Source: Streptomyces finlayi
Lineage (GTDB): Bacteria > Actinomycetota > Actinomycetes > Streptomycetales > Streptomycetaceae
Direction: 5' to 3'
Length of the DNA stretch: 64,000 bases
NCBI RefSeq assembly: GCF_014216315.1
Contig: NZ_CP045702.1
Span: 4,836,001 to 4,900,000 of the forward strand
The translations under genes were made by a program, and so were the position numbers. Position 1 is the stretch's first letter. Each line of letters opens with the position of its first letter. This document shows positions 20,389 through 29,056 of the stretch, one piece after another. The notes under the pieces were generated by a model that worked only from the letters and a program-made list of their open reading frames with translations, did no database searches and was not told the DNA's origin.

Positions 20389-21240
20389 ATGAGTCGCAAT
20401 GCGCGCGTACTGTCCCTGGGCATGGCTTGGCGCAACGCCGTCAACGGCGTCCTTCAGCAACTCACCGGGTACCAGCTCAGGCGAGTGTCCGTGCCCGCTC
20501 CCCGTATCGCCCCCGCCGCTCCGGCGCCCGCACCGAAGCCCAAGCCGAAGGCCAAGGCCGGTCCGCAGTTCCCGGCGGACTACGACGACGAGGCGAAGGA
20601 CATCATCCGGGAGGTCAAGCCGTACTCGATGACCTCCCCCGAGCGGCTCAACGCCTTCATCCTCGCGACCCGCCACATCGCCCGCCACAACATCCCCGGC
20701 GACATCGTCGAGTGCGGCGTGTGGCGCGGCGGTTCCATGCAGGCGTGCGCGAAGACACTGCTCTCGCTCGGGGAGACCGAGCGCGACCTGTACCTCTTCG
20801 ACACGTACGAGGGCATGACCCCGCCCACCGAGGAGGACCTGCGCCGCGACGGCAGGTCGGCACAGGAGCTGCTCGACGCGCAGGGCAAGGACCGGCCGAT
20901 CTGGGCGGTGGCCTCCCTGGAGGACGTCCAGGCCGGATTCGAGAACGTGCCCTACCCGAAGGAGCGCGTCCACTACGTGCGGGGCAGGGTCGAGGACACC
21001 GTCCCGGACCGCGCCCCGGAGCAGATCGCGATTCTCCGTCTGGACACCGACTGGTACGCCTCCACCAAGCACGAACTGGAGCACCTCTACTCGCGTCTGG
21101 TGAGCGGCGGAGTGCTCCTGATCGACGACTACGGCTACTGGCAGGGCTCCCGGCAGGCCGTCGACGAGTTCCTGGAGAAGACCGGCGAGCAGCTGCTGCT
21201 GCTGCGCATGGACGAGGGCCGCATCGCCGTCAAGCCCTGA
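20389..21240 (+). CDS. TylF/MycF-family O-methyltransferase
   Basis: 283 residues from ATG 20389 (upstream codons from 20344 are unlikely; an ATG at 20422 is possible). A Pro/Lys linker near residue 40-65 (APAPKPKPKAKAG) precedes a TylF-type domain: ERLNAFILATRHI, GDIVECGVWRGGSM, LYLFDTYEGMTPP, ILRLDTDWYASTKHELEHLY and GGVLLIDDYGYWQGSRQAV. Known relatives are Mg-dependent sugar O-methyltransferases of macrolide pathways. Here the neighbours point to methylation of a polysaccharide or lipid-linked sugar. It follows the first methyltransferase by 49 bp and is probably co-transcribed. Confidence 0.85.
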   Translation: MSRNARVLSLGMAWRNAVNGVLQQLTGYQLRRVSVPAPRIAPAAPAPAPKPKPKAKAGPQFPADYDDEAKDIIREVKPYSMTSPERLNAFILATRHIARHNIPGDIVECGVWRGGSMQACAKTLLSLGETERDLYLFDTYEGMTPPTEEDLRRDGRSAQELLDAQGKDRPIWAVASLEDVQAGFENVPYPKERVHYVRGRVEDTVPDRAPEQIAILRLDTDWYASTKHELEHLYSRLVSGGVLLIDDYGYWQGSRQAVDEFLEKTGEQLLLLRMDEGRIAVKP

Positions 21241-21339
21241 AGACGGCCCCGACGTCGGCGGTGATTTCGGCGGTGACTTCGGTGGTTACGTCGGCGGTGA
21301 CTTCGATGTCTACGTTCGCGTGAACCCGTGAACCCCACC

Positions 21340-21366
21340 AGCCCCGTGCCACACCGGTACGGGGCT
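21340..21366 (+). terminator. Hairpin after the methyltransferase gene
   Basis: AGCCCCGTGCC (21340-21350) pairs with GGTACGGGGCT (21356-21366), an 11-bp stem with one G-U pair and a 5-nt loop. No T-run follows. Upstream (21250-21310) a non-coding stretch repeats GTCGGCGGTGA with small changes. Confidence 0.6.
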
Positions 21367-21530
21367 CGGTCGTCTGACCGACTCCCGGCCGCCGGCCGTC
21401 ACCCGAACGGCTGCTGCCGGGTGACCGGGGCGCGGCCCGCGCTGTTAGCCCCGGGGTGCGTCCGGCCCTGATCCGCCGGACCCGCCCCAGACCCCCCAGG
21501 TCGTCCGTCCGGAAGGATCGTGCACAGCGC

Positions 21531-24500
21531 ATGCCACCCCGTCTCACCGTCGTCGTCCCCCTGTACAACGTCGAGCAGTACCTCGGTGCCTGCCTGGACT
21601 CGCTGGCCGGACAGACGATGTCCGATCTCGAAGTCGTCATGGTCGACGACGGCTCCACGGACGGAAGCGGGAGCGTCGCCCGGGAGTTCGCCGCGCGGGA
21701 CCCGCGCTTCAGGCTGGTCTCCCAGGAGAACGCCGGGCTCGGCGCCGCCCGTAACGCAGGGGTCCTGGAGGCCCACAGGGACGGGGAGTTCCTGACGTTC
21801 GTCGACAGCGACGACATCGTGCCCCCGGGGGCCTACGAGCGGATGCTCGCCGAACTCAGCCGCTCGGGCTCCGACTTCGTCACCGGGAACGTGCTCCGGC
21901 TGCGCGCCAACGGCGCACTCGAACAGTCACCGATGTTCCGCAAGCCGATGGAGAAGGCCCGGTCCGCCACGCACATCACCCGCGACTGGCTGCTCCTCGG
22001 CGACCGCATCGCCTGCAACAAGGTCTTCCGCAGACCGTTCTGGGACCGCCACGCCTTCGCGTTCCCGACCGGCGTGCTGTACGAGGACATCGCCGTCGTC
22101 CTGCCCGCCCACTTCCTCGCCACGTCGGTCGATGTCGTCGAGGAGCCCGTGTACCACTGGCGGGACCGCGCCGGTTCGATCACGACGCGGCGCGCGGTGC
22201 CGCAGGGCATCCGGGACCGGGTCACCGCCGTCTCCACCGTCAGCACGTTCCTGGCCGCGCGAGGCATGGCCGAGGCCAAGCGCCGGTACGACGGGCACGC
22301 ACTCTCCGGAGACCTCTGGCTGTTCATCGACGCGCTCCCGGAGGGTGACGCCGCCTTCCACGAGGCGTTCCTCGAACACGCCAACGCCTTCGCCGCGACC
22401 GTCGACCCGGCCGTCGTGGACGCGCTGCCCCTGCACCTGAGGGTCAAGTGGCAGCTCATCCGGGAACGCCGGATGCCGGAACTCCTCGCACTCCTCGCGT
22501 ACGAGAAGCACGACCGCGACACCTTTCACGTCCGTGGCCTGCTCAGGCCTCGCGCGCACCACCCGGTCGTCGGCGGCCCGCTCCCGCCCCGCGCCACCGC
22601 CCTGAGCGGCGCGGACCTCCCCGTACACGCCCACCTCACCCAGGCCCTCTGGCGTGACGGACTGCTGCACCTCAAGGGGTACGCGTACGTCCGCAACGCC
22701 CCGGGGCGCTCGGCCGGTACCGGCTGGCTGCGGTCGGGGCGCCGCGTCCTCCCGCTGCGACTGCGCACCTTCCGTACGGACGAGGCAGCCGCCCGGTCCG
22801 GCCGCACGCTGCACCGCTACGAGCGGTCCGGCTTCGAGGCCGTCGTCGACCCCCGCACGCTCGCCGCCAAGGGCGCGGGAAAGAGCGGCCGCAAGACCTG
22901 GAAGCTGGAATCCGTCGTCCTGGGCGGCGGGCGGCCACGCCGCGGTCCGATGCGGCTGCTCGGCAACCCGGCCGCGCCCGCCGTCGTGTACGCCGGTGAG
23001 CGCACCCGGGTCGTCCCCGTCCTGTCGGGCAACAAGCTGGAGCTGCGCACCGACCGGATCGACGCCGTCCTCGTCGCGCACACGGCGACGGCGGACGGTG
23101 TACGGATCGAGGTGCGGGTCCTCGACGGCAGCGGGCCGACCGCCCTGCGCCTCCAGGAGTGGCGCACCAAGGAGACCCGGGAGATCCCCCTGGGGACCGG
23201 CGAGCCGGGAGCCGCGACGGTCGTCGCCGAGGTGCCGCTCACGGCCTTCCGGGGGTCCGACGGGGTGTGGGGCGTCCAGCTCGTCGGCGGGAGACGCCGG
23301 ATCACGGTGGCCGCCCGGCCGGAGACCGGCTCCGCGCGGTACCCGCTCGCCGGTGGCCGCGAGGTCTACGTCGCCGCCAACCCCTCGGGGGACCTGGTCC
23401 TCACCGACCGGACCGGGCAGCCCGTCGTCGAACGGCTCTCCTGGGCCGACACCGGGGAGCTCGTCCTCGAAGGCGGCCTCGGCGGCCTCCCCGGGACGTA
23501 CGACCGCGGCATCGAGCTCGTCCTGCGCCACAGCGGCCACCAGGAGGAGACCGCGTTCGCCGCCGAGACGGTGGCGGGCGACGCGGGAGAAGGGTTCAGG
23601 GCCGGGCTGGACCCGGCGGCCGTCGACGGGCTCGGCGGACCCCTCCCGCTCTCCGAGGGCCGCTGGTACCTCTTCCTGCGCGCCCTCGGCGAGACCGACC
23701 CGGACGCCTACCTTCCGCTGCGTGCCGCGACCCCGCTCCACGCCGGACTGCCGCTCCACCGTGAGCAGGACGGCCACCGGCCCTTCACCCTGGAGCGCCG
23801 GTTCCACGACCGGCTCGTCCTGGAGTCCGGCAGCGCCCTGCCCGTCGTGGACCGGGGCGCGTACGGGCAGAGCCGGCTGCGCGAGCGGTACGCCGGCCTG
23901 CGCGGCCTCGGGGAACTGCGCCCGGCCGTGCTGTACAGCAGCTTCGACGGACGGCAGTTCTCCGATTCGCCGCGGGCGATCCAGGAGGAACTGGCCCGCC
24001 GCGACAGCACGCTCGAACACCTCTGGGTGGTCCGCGACGAGCAGGTACGCGTCCCGGCCGGCGTACGGGCGGTCGCCCTGCACAGCGCCGAGTGGCACGA
24101 GGCGCTGGCCCGCAGCCGCTGGATCGTCTCCAACACGCAGCTTCCCGAGTGGTTCGAGCGGGCCGACGGACAGTTCGTCGTCCAGACCTGGCACGGTACC
24201 CCGCTCAAACGCGTCGGCCGCGACCTGGCGGGCACCCCGACCGCCGATGCCGCCTACATGGCGTCGATGCCGCGGCGCGCCGCCCAGTGGAGCGTCCTGG
24301 TCTCCCCGAACACCTTCTCCACCCCCGTCCTGCGACGGGCCTTCGGCCACACCGGCGCTGTCATCGAATGCGGCTATCCCCGCAACGACCTCCTGTACGC
24401 CCCCGACCGGGAGAAGGTCGCCGACTCCGTACGGGAGAGACTGGGCATCCCCCAGGACAAGCGCGTGATCCTCTACGCGCCCACCTGGCGCGAGGACCTG

Positions 24501-25001
24501 CCCAAGCAGGGCGGCCGCTACGGGCTCGACCTCCAACTCGACCTGGCCCACGCGGAGAAGGAACTCGGCGAGGACAGCGTCCTGCTCGTGCGCCGCCACT
24601 ACCTGGTGGGCGGAAGCATCCCGCAGAGCGCGTGCGTCCGGGACGTGTCGCGTCACCCGGACGTCGCCGAGCTGCTGCTGATCAGCGACGCGCTGGTCAC
24701 CGACTACTCGTCGCTGATGTTCGACTTCGCCGGGACCGGCCGCCCGATGCTGTTCCACACGTACGACCTGGAGCACTACCGCGACACCCTGCGCGGCTTC
24801 TGCTTCGACTTCGCCGCGCAGGCGCCCGGCCCGCTGATCCCCACGTCGGCGGGCGTGGTGGAAGCCCTGCGGGACCTCGCGGCCGTCACCGAGACGCACC
24901 GCGACGCCTATGCCCGGTTCCGTGAGTCGTTCTGCGATCTCGACGACGGCACCGCGGCGGTCCGGGTCGTCGATCTGATGCTCAAGGGGGAGCAGGCATG
25001 A
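21531..25001 (+). CDS. GT2 glycosyltransferase - TagF-like glycerophosphotransferase fusion
   Basis: 1156 residues, the best-preserved member of the set. GT2 head: VVVPLYNVEQY, VMVDDGSTDGSG, RNAGV, FVDSDD, and acceptor-side YEDIAVVLPAHF. A beta-rich linker (about 350-800) matches the 14006 gene (LHRYERSGFEAVVDPRTL). TagF domain: QTWHGTPLKRVGRDL, GYPRNDLLYAPDREK, LYAPTWREDLP, VRRHYLVGG, VTDYSSLMFDFAGTGRP and HTYDLEHYRDTLRGFCFDF. ATG 21531 has GGAAGGA upstream at 21511-21517, rather distant. The next gene overlaps by 4 bp, so these are translationally coupled. The enzyme probably both glycosylates and extends a teichoic-type polymer; CDP-glycerol versus CDP-ribitol cannot be decided from sequence. 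Confidence 0.9.
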   Translation: MPPRLTVVVPLYNVEQYLGACLDSLAGQTMSDLEVVMVDDGSTDGSGSVAREFAARDPRFRLVSQENAGLGAARNAGVLEAHRDGEFLTFVDSDDIVPPGAYERMLAELSRSGSDFVTGNVLRLRANGALEQSPMFRKPMEKARSATHITRDWLLLGDRIACNKVFRRPFWDRHAFAFPTGVLYEDIAVVLPAHFLATSVDVVEEPVYHWRDRAGSITTRRAVPQGIRDRVTAVSTVSTFLAARGMAEAKRRYDGHALSGDLWLFIDALPEGDAAFHEAFLEHANAFAATVDPAVVDALPLHLRVKWQLIRERRMPELLALLAYEKHDRDTFHVRGLLRPRAHHPVVGGPLPPRATALSGADLPVHAHLTQALWRDGLLHLKGYAYVRNAPGRSAGTGWLRSGRRVLPLRLRTFRTDEAAARSGRTLHRYERSGFEAVVDPRTLAAKGAGKSGRKTWKLESVVLGGGRPRRGPMRLLGNPAAPAVVYAGERTRVVPVLSGNKLELRTDRIDAVLVAHTATADGVRIEVRVLDGSGPTALRLQEWRTKETREIPLGTGEPGAATVVAEVPLTAFRGSDGVWGVQLVGGRRRITVAARPETGSARYPLAGGREVYVAANPSGDLVLTDRTGQPVVERLSWADTGELVLEGGLGGLPGTYDRGIELVLRHSGHQEETAFAAETVAGDAGEGFRAGLDPAAVDGLGGPLPLSEGRWYLFLRALGETDPDAYLPLRAATPLHAGLPLHREQDGHRPFTLERRFHDRLVLESGSALPVVDRGAYGQSRLRERYAGLRGLGELRPAVLYSSFDGRQFSDSPRAIQEELARRDSTLEHLWVVRDEQVRVPAGVRAVALHSAEWHEALARSRWIVSNTQLPEWFERADGQFVVQTWHGTPLKRVGRDLAGTPTADAAYMASMPRRAAQWSVLVSPNTFSTPVLRRAFGHTGAVIECGYPRNDLLYAPDREKVADSVRERLGIPQDKRVILYAPTWREDLPKQGGRYGLDLQLDLAHAEKELGEDSVLLVRRHYLVGGSIPQSACVRDVSRHPDVAELLLISDALVTDYSSLMFDFAGTGRPMLFHTYDLEHYRDTLRGFCFDFAAQAPGPLIPTSAGVVEALRDLAAVTETHRDAYARFRESFCDLDDGTAAVRVVDLMLKGEQA

Positions 25002-27844
25002 GCACACCGGACTTCAGCTGTGTCGTCACCGGCGGGGGAGGGGCCGCCGCGCTCCGTGCTTCCGTCGGCTCGGTGACCGGCCAGAGCCTGCGGGCCACCG
25101 AGGCCCTCGTCGTCCTCGCGGGCGACTGCGGCCCTGACACCCGGGCGGCGGCTGAGGAACTCGCCGTGGGCCACCCCGGCCGGGTCCGCCTCGTCGTCGC
25201 GGACGGCGCCGCTGCCACCACGGGAGCCCTGCGCAACACCGGGCTCGACGCGGCCACCGGCCGGCACGTCCTCGTGCTCGGCGAGGGTGAACGCCTCCAG
25301 CCGCACGCCTGCCGCAACCTCTGGGAGGCCGCCGAACGCACCGGCGCGGACCTCGTGGCCGGGCGCTGGAGCCGGCTCACGGGGGAGGGCACCAAGGAGC
25401 GCGAACCCTCCTGGCAGCACCAGCTGTTCGCCCGCTCCCGGACCGTCACCCGATTCGGCGACGCACCCGAACTGGCGGTCAGGGACGCGCTGGTGACCGG
25501 GTTCTGTGTACGCCGTGAAGCCGTCGAGCGGCACGGTCTGCGGTACGCGGAGGACCTCACCCGCAGCGAGATCCTGTTCGGACCCCTGGCGGCCGCAGCC
25601 GTCGGCCGGATCGCGCTCGTCCGCAGACTGACCGTGACCGGCCGGGTGGAGAGCGGGCAGGACGTCGCCGGACTGATCCAGGCGCACCGGGGTGTGTGCG
25701 GCACCCTGGTCGCGCAAGGGCTGCACGAACTGCGCGAGCAGCGGGAACGAGCCTTCGCCCTCGACCGGCTGGTGCCGCTCGTCCGGACCTTCCCACGGCT
25801 GCCCTCCGACGACCGCGACCGGATCGCCGCCGCTGCCGCCCGGGGCCTGGCCGACAGCGTCCCGGGCCCGGTCCGGGAGACCCTGCCGCCCCTCGAACGG
25901 GTCGCCGTCCACCTCCTCGCCCAGGGCGACGCGGAGGGCCTGCTCGCGGCGGCGTACGCGCTGAACCGGCCGGGTGCGGTGGCCGCCCCCCTCGTCACGG
26001 GCGACGACGGCCGGGTCCACTGGCCCGCCCCGGGGCCGCCCCACGCGGAACCCGTAGCCCTGGACGTCACCGGACTCGGCCACCAGTACCGCCCGTTCGG
26101 CGAGTTGCGCCTGATGAACCGGCTCACCCGCTGCACCCCGGAGAACGGCCGCCTCCTTCTCGAAGGGCACCTGGTCCTGCCCGCCCACGCGGCTCCCGGC
26201 CCCGGCCTCCCGCTCACCGCCGAGCTTGAGTTCCGGGTACGGGACGGCTCCCGCGCCTTCCGCTTCCCGGTCGCCGAACTGCACCGCGAGGCCACCGGCA
26301 TCCGCTGGCGCACCCACGCCGACCTGACCCGCGTCCTGCGCCCCCTCGGGGCCCGCGACACGCTGTGGGACGCCCGCCTGTTCGTCGAGGCCGACGGCAC
26401 CCGGTGCGTCAGCGACCTCTACGCCGCCCACGGACTGATCGGGGCGACGGACCGATTCACCGCCCGCCCGCGGCTCGGACGGCTCGCCGGGGACACCTGG
26501 GAGCCCTACGTCACGCTCAAGGACCACCTGGCTCTGCGGCTCGTCCCCCGCAACCGGCCCGCCCGCGCCCTGCGCCGCCTGGTCCACTACGCGACCCACT
26601 TCCGTCCCGCCCGCAAGGCACAGCTCCTGTCGAAGGCTCTGCGCAAGAGGCGCGACCGGTGGCGCTCCCGGGCGTTCAAGGCGTCCGTCTACAACACCTG
26701 GCTCTGCCGGCTGCCCGTACGCAGGGGTTCCGTCGTCTTCGAGAGCCACATGGGCAAGTGCTACGGAGACAGCCCCCGGGCCATCCACGAGGAAGTGCGC
26801 GGACAGGGTCTCCGGCTGCACTGCGTCTGGTCGTACGAGACCTCCCCGAAGGGCTTCCCCGCCGACGCGCGGCTCGTACGCCGCTGGTCGTGGCGGTATC
26901 TGTGGGCCCTGGCCCGGGCCGAGTACTGGGTCGACAACCAGGGCTTCCCGCAGAATCTGCGCAAGCGCCCCGGTACGACGTACCTCCAGACCTGGCACGG
27001 CTCGGCGTACAAGCGCATGGGCTTCGACGAGACGCGGGTGCGGATGCAGAACGCGCCGCAGCGCCACCGCCTCCAGGAGGCCGTGCACCGCTTCGACCAC
27101 TTCCTCGTCCGCTCCGAGCACGACGTGCGCACCCTCGCCCGCGCCTACCGGCTGCCCCCGGAACGGCTGTTGGCGACCGGCTACCCGCGCAACGACGCCC
27201 TGCTGGCCGCACGGGCCAGGGACGAGGCCGAAGGCCGGCTGCCGCGTTCCGCGCTCGCCGACCGTCTCGGCATCCCCGACCACAAGAAGGTCGTGCTGTA
27301 CGCGCCGACGTTCCGCGGCGGCCCCGGGAAGCGCAAGCGGCGGCGGCTCCCGCTGGACGTGGCCCGCTTCGCGGAACGCTTCGGCGATCAGTACACGCTG
27401 CTCGTGCGGGCCCACTACCTGGAGGCCGCACGGCTGCCCGTGTGCCCGCCCGGGACGGTGGTGGACGTGTCGGCGCACCACGACGTCACCGAACTGCTCA
27501 CGCTGGCCGACGCGTTGATCACCGACTACTCGTCGATCATGTTCGACTACGTGCTCCTGGACCGGCCCGTCGTCCTGTTCGCCCCCGACCTCGACGCCTA
27601 CGCCGCCGCCCGGGGCAGCTACTTCGACCTGCGGGAGAAGGCACCGGGGCCGGTCGTGGAGACGGAGGACGAACTGTTCGCGGTGATGGGCCGGCTGAAA
27701 GCAACCGGCACCGCGTCCGAGGAGGCGCGCGCCGCGTTCGCCGAGGAGTTCGGCAGCTACGACAAGGGCGACGCGGCCCGTACCGTCGTCGGCACCGTCT
27801 TCGCCCGCCACCTCTCACGCACCTCCAGGGGGGCCGGCCGATGA
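24998..27844 (+). CDS. TagF-like glycerophosphotransferase with degenerate GT2 head
   Basis: 948 residues overlapping the previous stop by 4 bp (ATGA). The N-terminus keeps the GT2 outline (FSCVVTGGGGAAALRASV, LRNTGLDAATGRHVLVLG). It has lost both catalytic signatures: LAGDCGPD stands where DDGSTD should be, and LGEGERL where DGDD should be. The TagF part (about 590-945) is complete: QTWHGSAYKRMGFDE, GYPRNDALL, LYAPTFRGG, LVRAHYLEA, ITDYSSIMFDYVLLDRP. Transferase activity is therefore expected only from the C-terminal half, the N-terminal part perhaps being structural. It is followed by a 4-bp overlap with the GT4 gene. Confidence 0.85.
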   Translation: MSTPDFSCVVTGGGGAAALRASVGSVTGQSLRATEALVVLAGDCGPDTRAAAEELAVGHPGRVRLVVADGAAATTGALRNTGLDAATGRHVLVLGEGERLQPHACRNLWEAAERTGADLVAGRWSRLTGEGTKEREPSWQHQLFARSRTVTRFGDAPELAVRDALVTGFCVRREAVERHGLRYAEDLTRSEILFGPLAAAAVGRIALVRRLTVTGRVESGQDVAGLIQAHRGVCGTLVAQGLHELREQRERAFALDRLVPLVRTFPRLPSDDRDRIAAAAARGLADSVPGPVRETLPPLERVAVHLLAQGDAEGLLAAAYALNRPGAVAAPLVTGDDGRVHWPAPGPPHAEPVALDVTGLGHQYRPFGELRLMNRLTRCTPENGRLLLEGHLVLPAHAAPGPGLPLTAELEFRVRDGSRAFRFPVAELHREATGIRWRTHADLTRVLRPLGARDTLWDARLFVEADGTRCVSDLYAAHGLIGATDRFTARPRLGRLAGDTWEPYVTLKDHLALRLVPRNRPARALRRLVHYATHFRPARKAQLLSKALRKRRDRWRSRAFKASVYNTWLCRLPVRRGSVVFESHMGKCYGDSPRAIHEEVRGQGLRLHCVWSYETSPKGFPADARLVRRWSWRYLWALARAEYWVDNQGFPQNLRKRPGTTYLQTWHGSAYKRMGFDETRVRMQNAPQRHRLQEAVHRFDHFLVRSEHDVRTLARAYRLPPERLLATGYPRNDALLAARARDEAEGRLPRSALADRLGIPDHKKVVLYAPTFRGGPGKRKRRRLPLDVARFAERFGDQYTLLVRAHYLEAARLPVCPPGTVVDVSAHHDVTELLTLADALITDYSSIMFDYVLLDRPVVLFAPDLDAYAAARGSYFDLREKAPGPVVETEDELFAVMGRLKATGTASEEARAAFAEEFGSYDKGDAARTVVGTVFARHLSRTSRGAGR

Positions 27845-28989
27845 GCCGCAGCCGTGACGTGTTCATCGTCTCCAACAGCACCGACGAACTCGGCGGAGTC
27901 ACCGGCTGGACGCACCGGACGGCCCGGCTCCTCCAGGAGCGCGGCCACCGGGTGCGGGTGATCGGCATCCACGCCTCCGAGCTGAAGATGGCGCTCCCCG
28001 ACACCCCCGGCTACCCGGTCACCGCCCTCTACCCGACGCACCCGCCGACCCCCTGGGCACCGAAGAGGCTGCGGGACCGTCTGCGCATCCCGGCGCGCCG
28101 ACGGGAGGCCGCCCGGGCGGAGGAGAAGCGGCGCGCGGTCCGGCGGCTCTCCGGGATCTTCCGCACGGCGGGGCCCGGCGCGATCGTCCTCGTCACGCAG
28201 GTGTGGGCCATGGAGTGGGTCGGGGAGGCCGACACCTGCGGCCACCGCGTCATCGGAATGAGCCACGAGTCGTACGACTACTCGCGGGCGAGCCACCGCT
28301 ACCGCTGGATCAAGAACCACTACAGCACCCTGGACCGCTGGCTCGTCCTCACCGAGGAGGACGCCGACATCTGGGCCGGCGACGGCATGAACAACGTCGG
28401 CTTCATGCCGAACGCCCTGGCCGGACTGCCCGACGTGCCCTCCCCGCGCACCGCGAAGAGCGTGGCGAGCATCGGCAGGCTCAGCGACCAGAAGGGCATC
28501 GACATGCTGCTGGACACCTGGGCGCTGGTGGCCCCGCAGCGGCCGGACTGGCGGCTGGGTGTGTACGGGGCGGGCGAGGACGAGGCGGAACTGAAGGCCC
28601 TGTGCACCGAGCTGGGCCTGGACGGTTCCGTCGAGTGGAAGGGGCGGACCGACGATGTGCCCGGAGCCCTCGCGGACGCCTCGGTCTTCGTCCAGTCCTC
28701 GCGCGGCGAAGGGTTCCCGCTGGCGCTGATGGAGGCGATGGCGAGCGGAGTACCGTGCGCCGCCTTCGACTGCGCGCCGGGCGTACGGGAGATCGTGCGT
28801 GACGGCGAGGACGGGCTGCTCGCCCCGGCCGGGGACATCGCCGCCCTGGCCGACCGGCTGCTTCGGCTGACCGGCAACCCCCGGATGCGGGACGCGATGG
28901 GGGAGCGGGCACGGACGAATGTGCAGCGGTTCTCCGAGGCGGAGACCGTCTGCCGCTGGGAAGAGCTGTTCGCCTTCCTGGAGCGGTGA
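27841..28989 (+). CDS. GT4-type glycosyltransferase
   Basis: 382 residues, starting inside the previous gene's stop (ATGA overlap). GT-B fold of the GT4 (glycosyl transferases group 1) class: N-terminal STDELGGVTGWTHRTARLLQERGH, central ASIGRLSDQKGIDMLL, then QSSRGEGFPLALMEAMASGVPCAAFDCAPGVREIV with the E-x7-E donor-binding motif. It uses an NDP-sugar; acceptor unknown. As the last gene of the 21531-28989 operon it likely decorates or primes the same polymer. A strong hairpin follows. Confidence 0.9.
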   Translation: MSRSRDVFIVSNSTDELGGVTGWTHRTARLLQERGHRVRVIGIHASELKMALPDTPGYPVTALYPTHPPTPWAPKRLRDRLRIPARRREAARAEEKRRAVRRLSGIFRTAGPGAIVLVTQVWAMEWVGEADTCGHRVIGMSHESYDYSRASHRYRWIKNHYSTLDRWLVLTEEDADIWAGDGMNNVGFMPNALAGLPDVPSPRTAKSVASIGRLSDQKGIDMLLDTWALVAPQRPDWRLGVYGAGEDEAELKALCTELGLDGSVEWKGRTDDVPGALADASVFVQSSRGEGFPLALMEAMASGVPCAAFDCAPGVREIVRDGEDGLLAPAGDIAALADRLLRLTGNPRMRDAMGERARTNVQRFSEAETVCRWEELFAFLER

Positions 28990-29007
28990 GCGAGGGCGGG
29001 GGGAGGC

Positions 29008-29036
29008 GCCGGGCCGGGACCGTCCACCGGCCCGGC
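29008..29036. terminator. Bidirectional hairpin between convergent glycosyltransferase genes
   Basis: GCCGGGCCGG (29008-29017) pairs perfectly with CCGGCCCGGC (29027-29036). It lies between the stops at 28989 and 29057 and can serve both strands. Confidence 0.75.
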
Positions 29037-29056
29037 ACCGCCGTCCTGCGCGGGCC

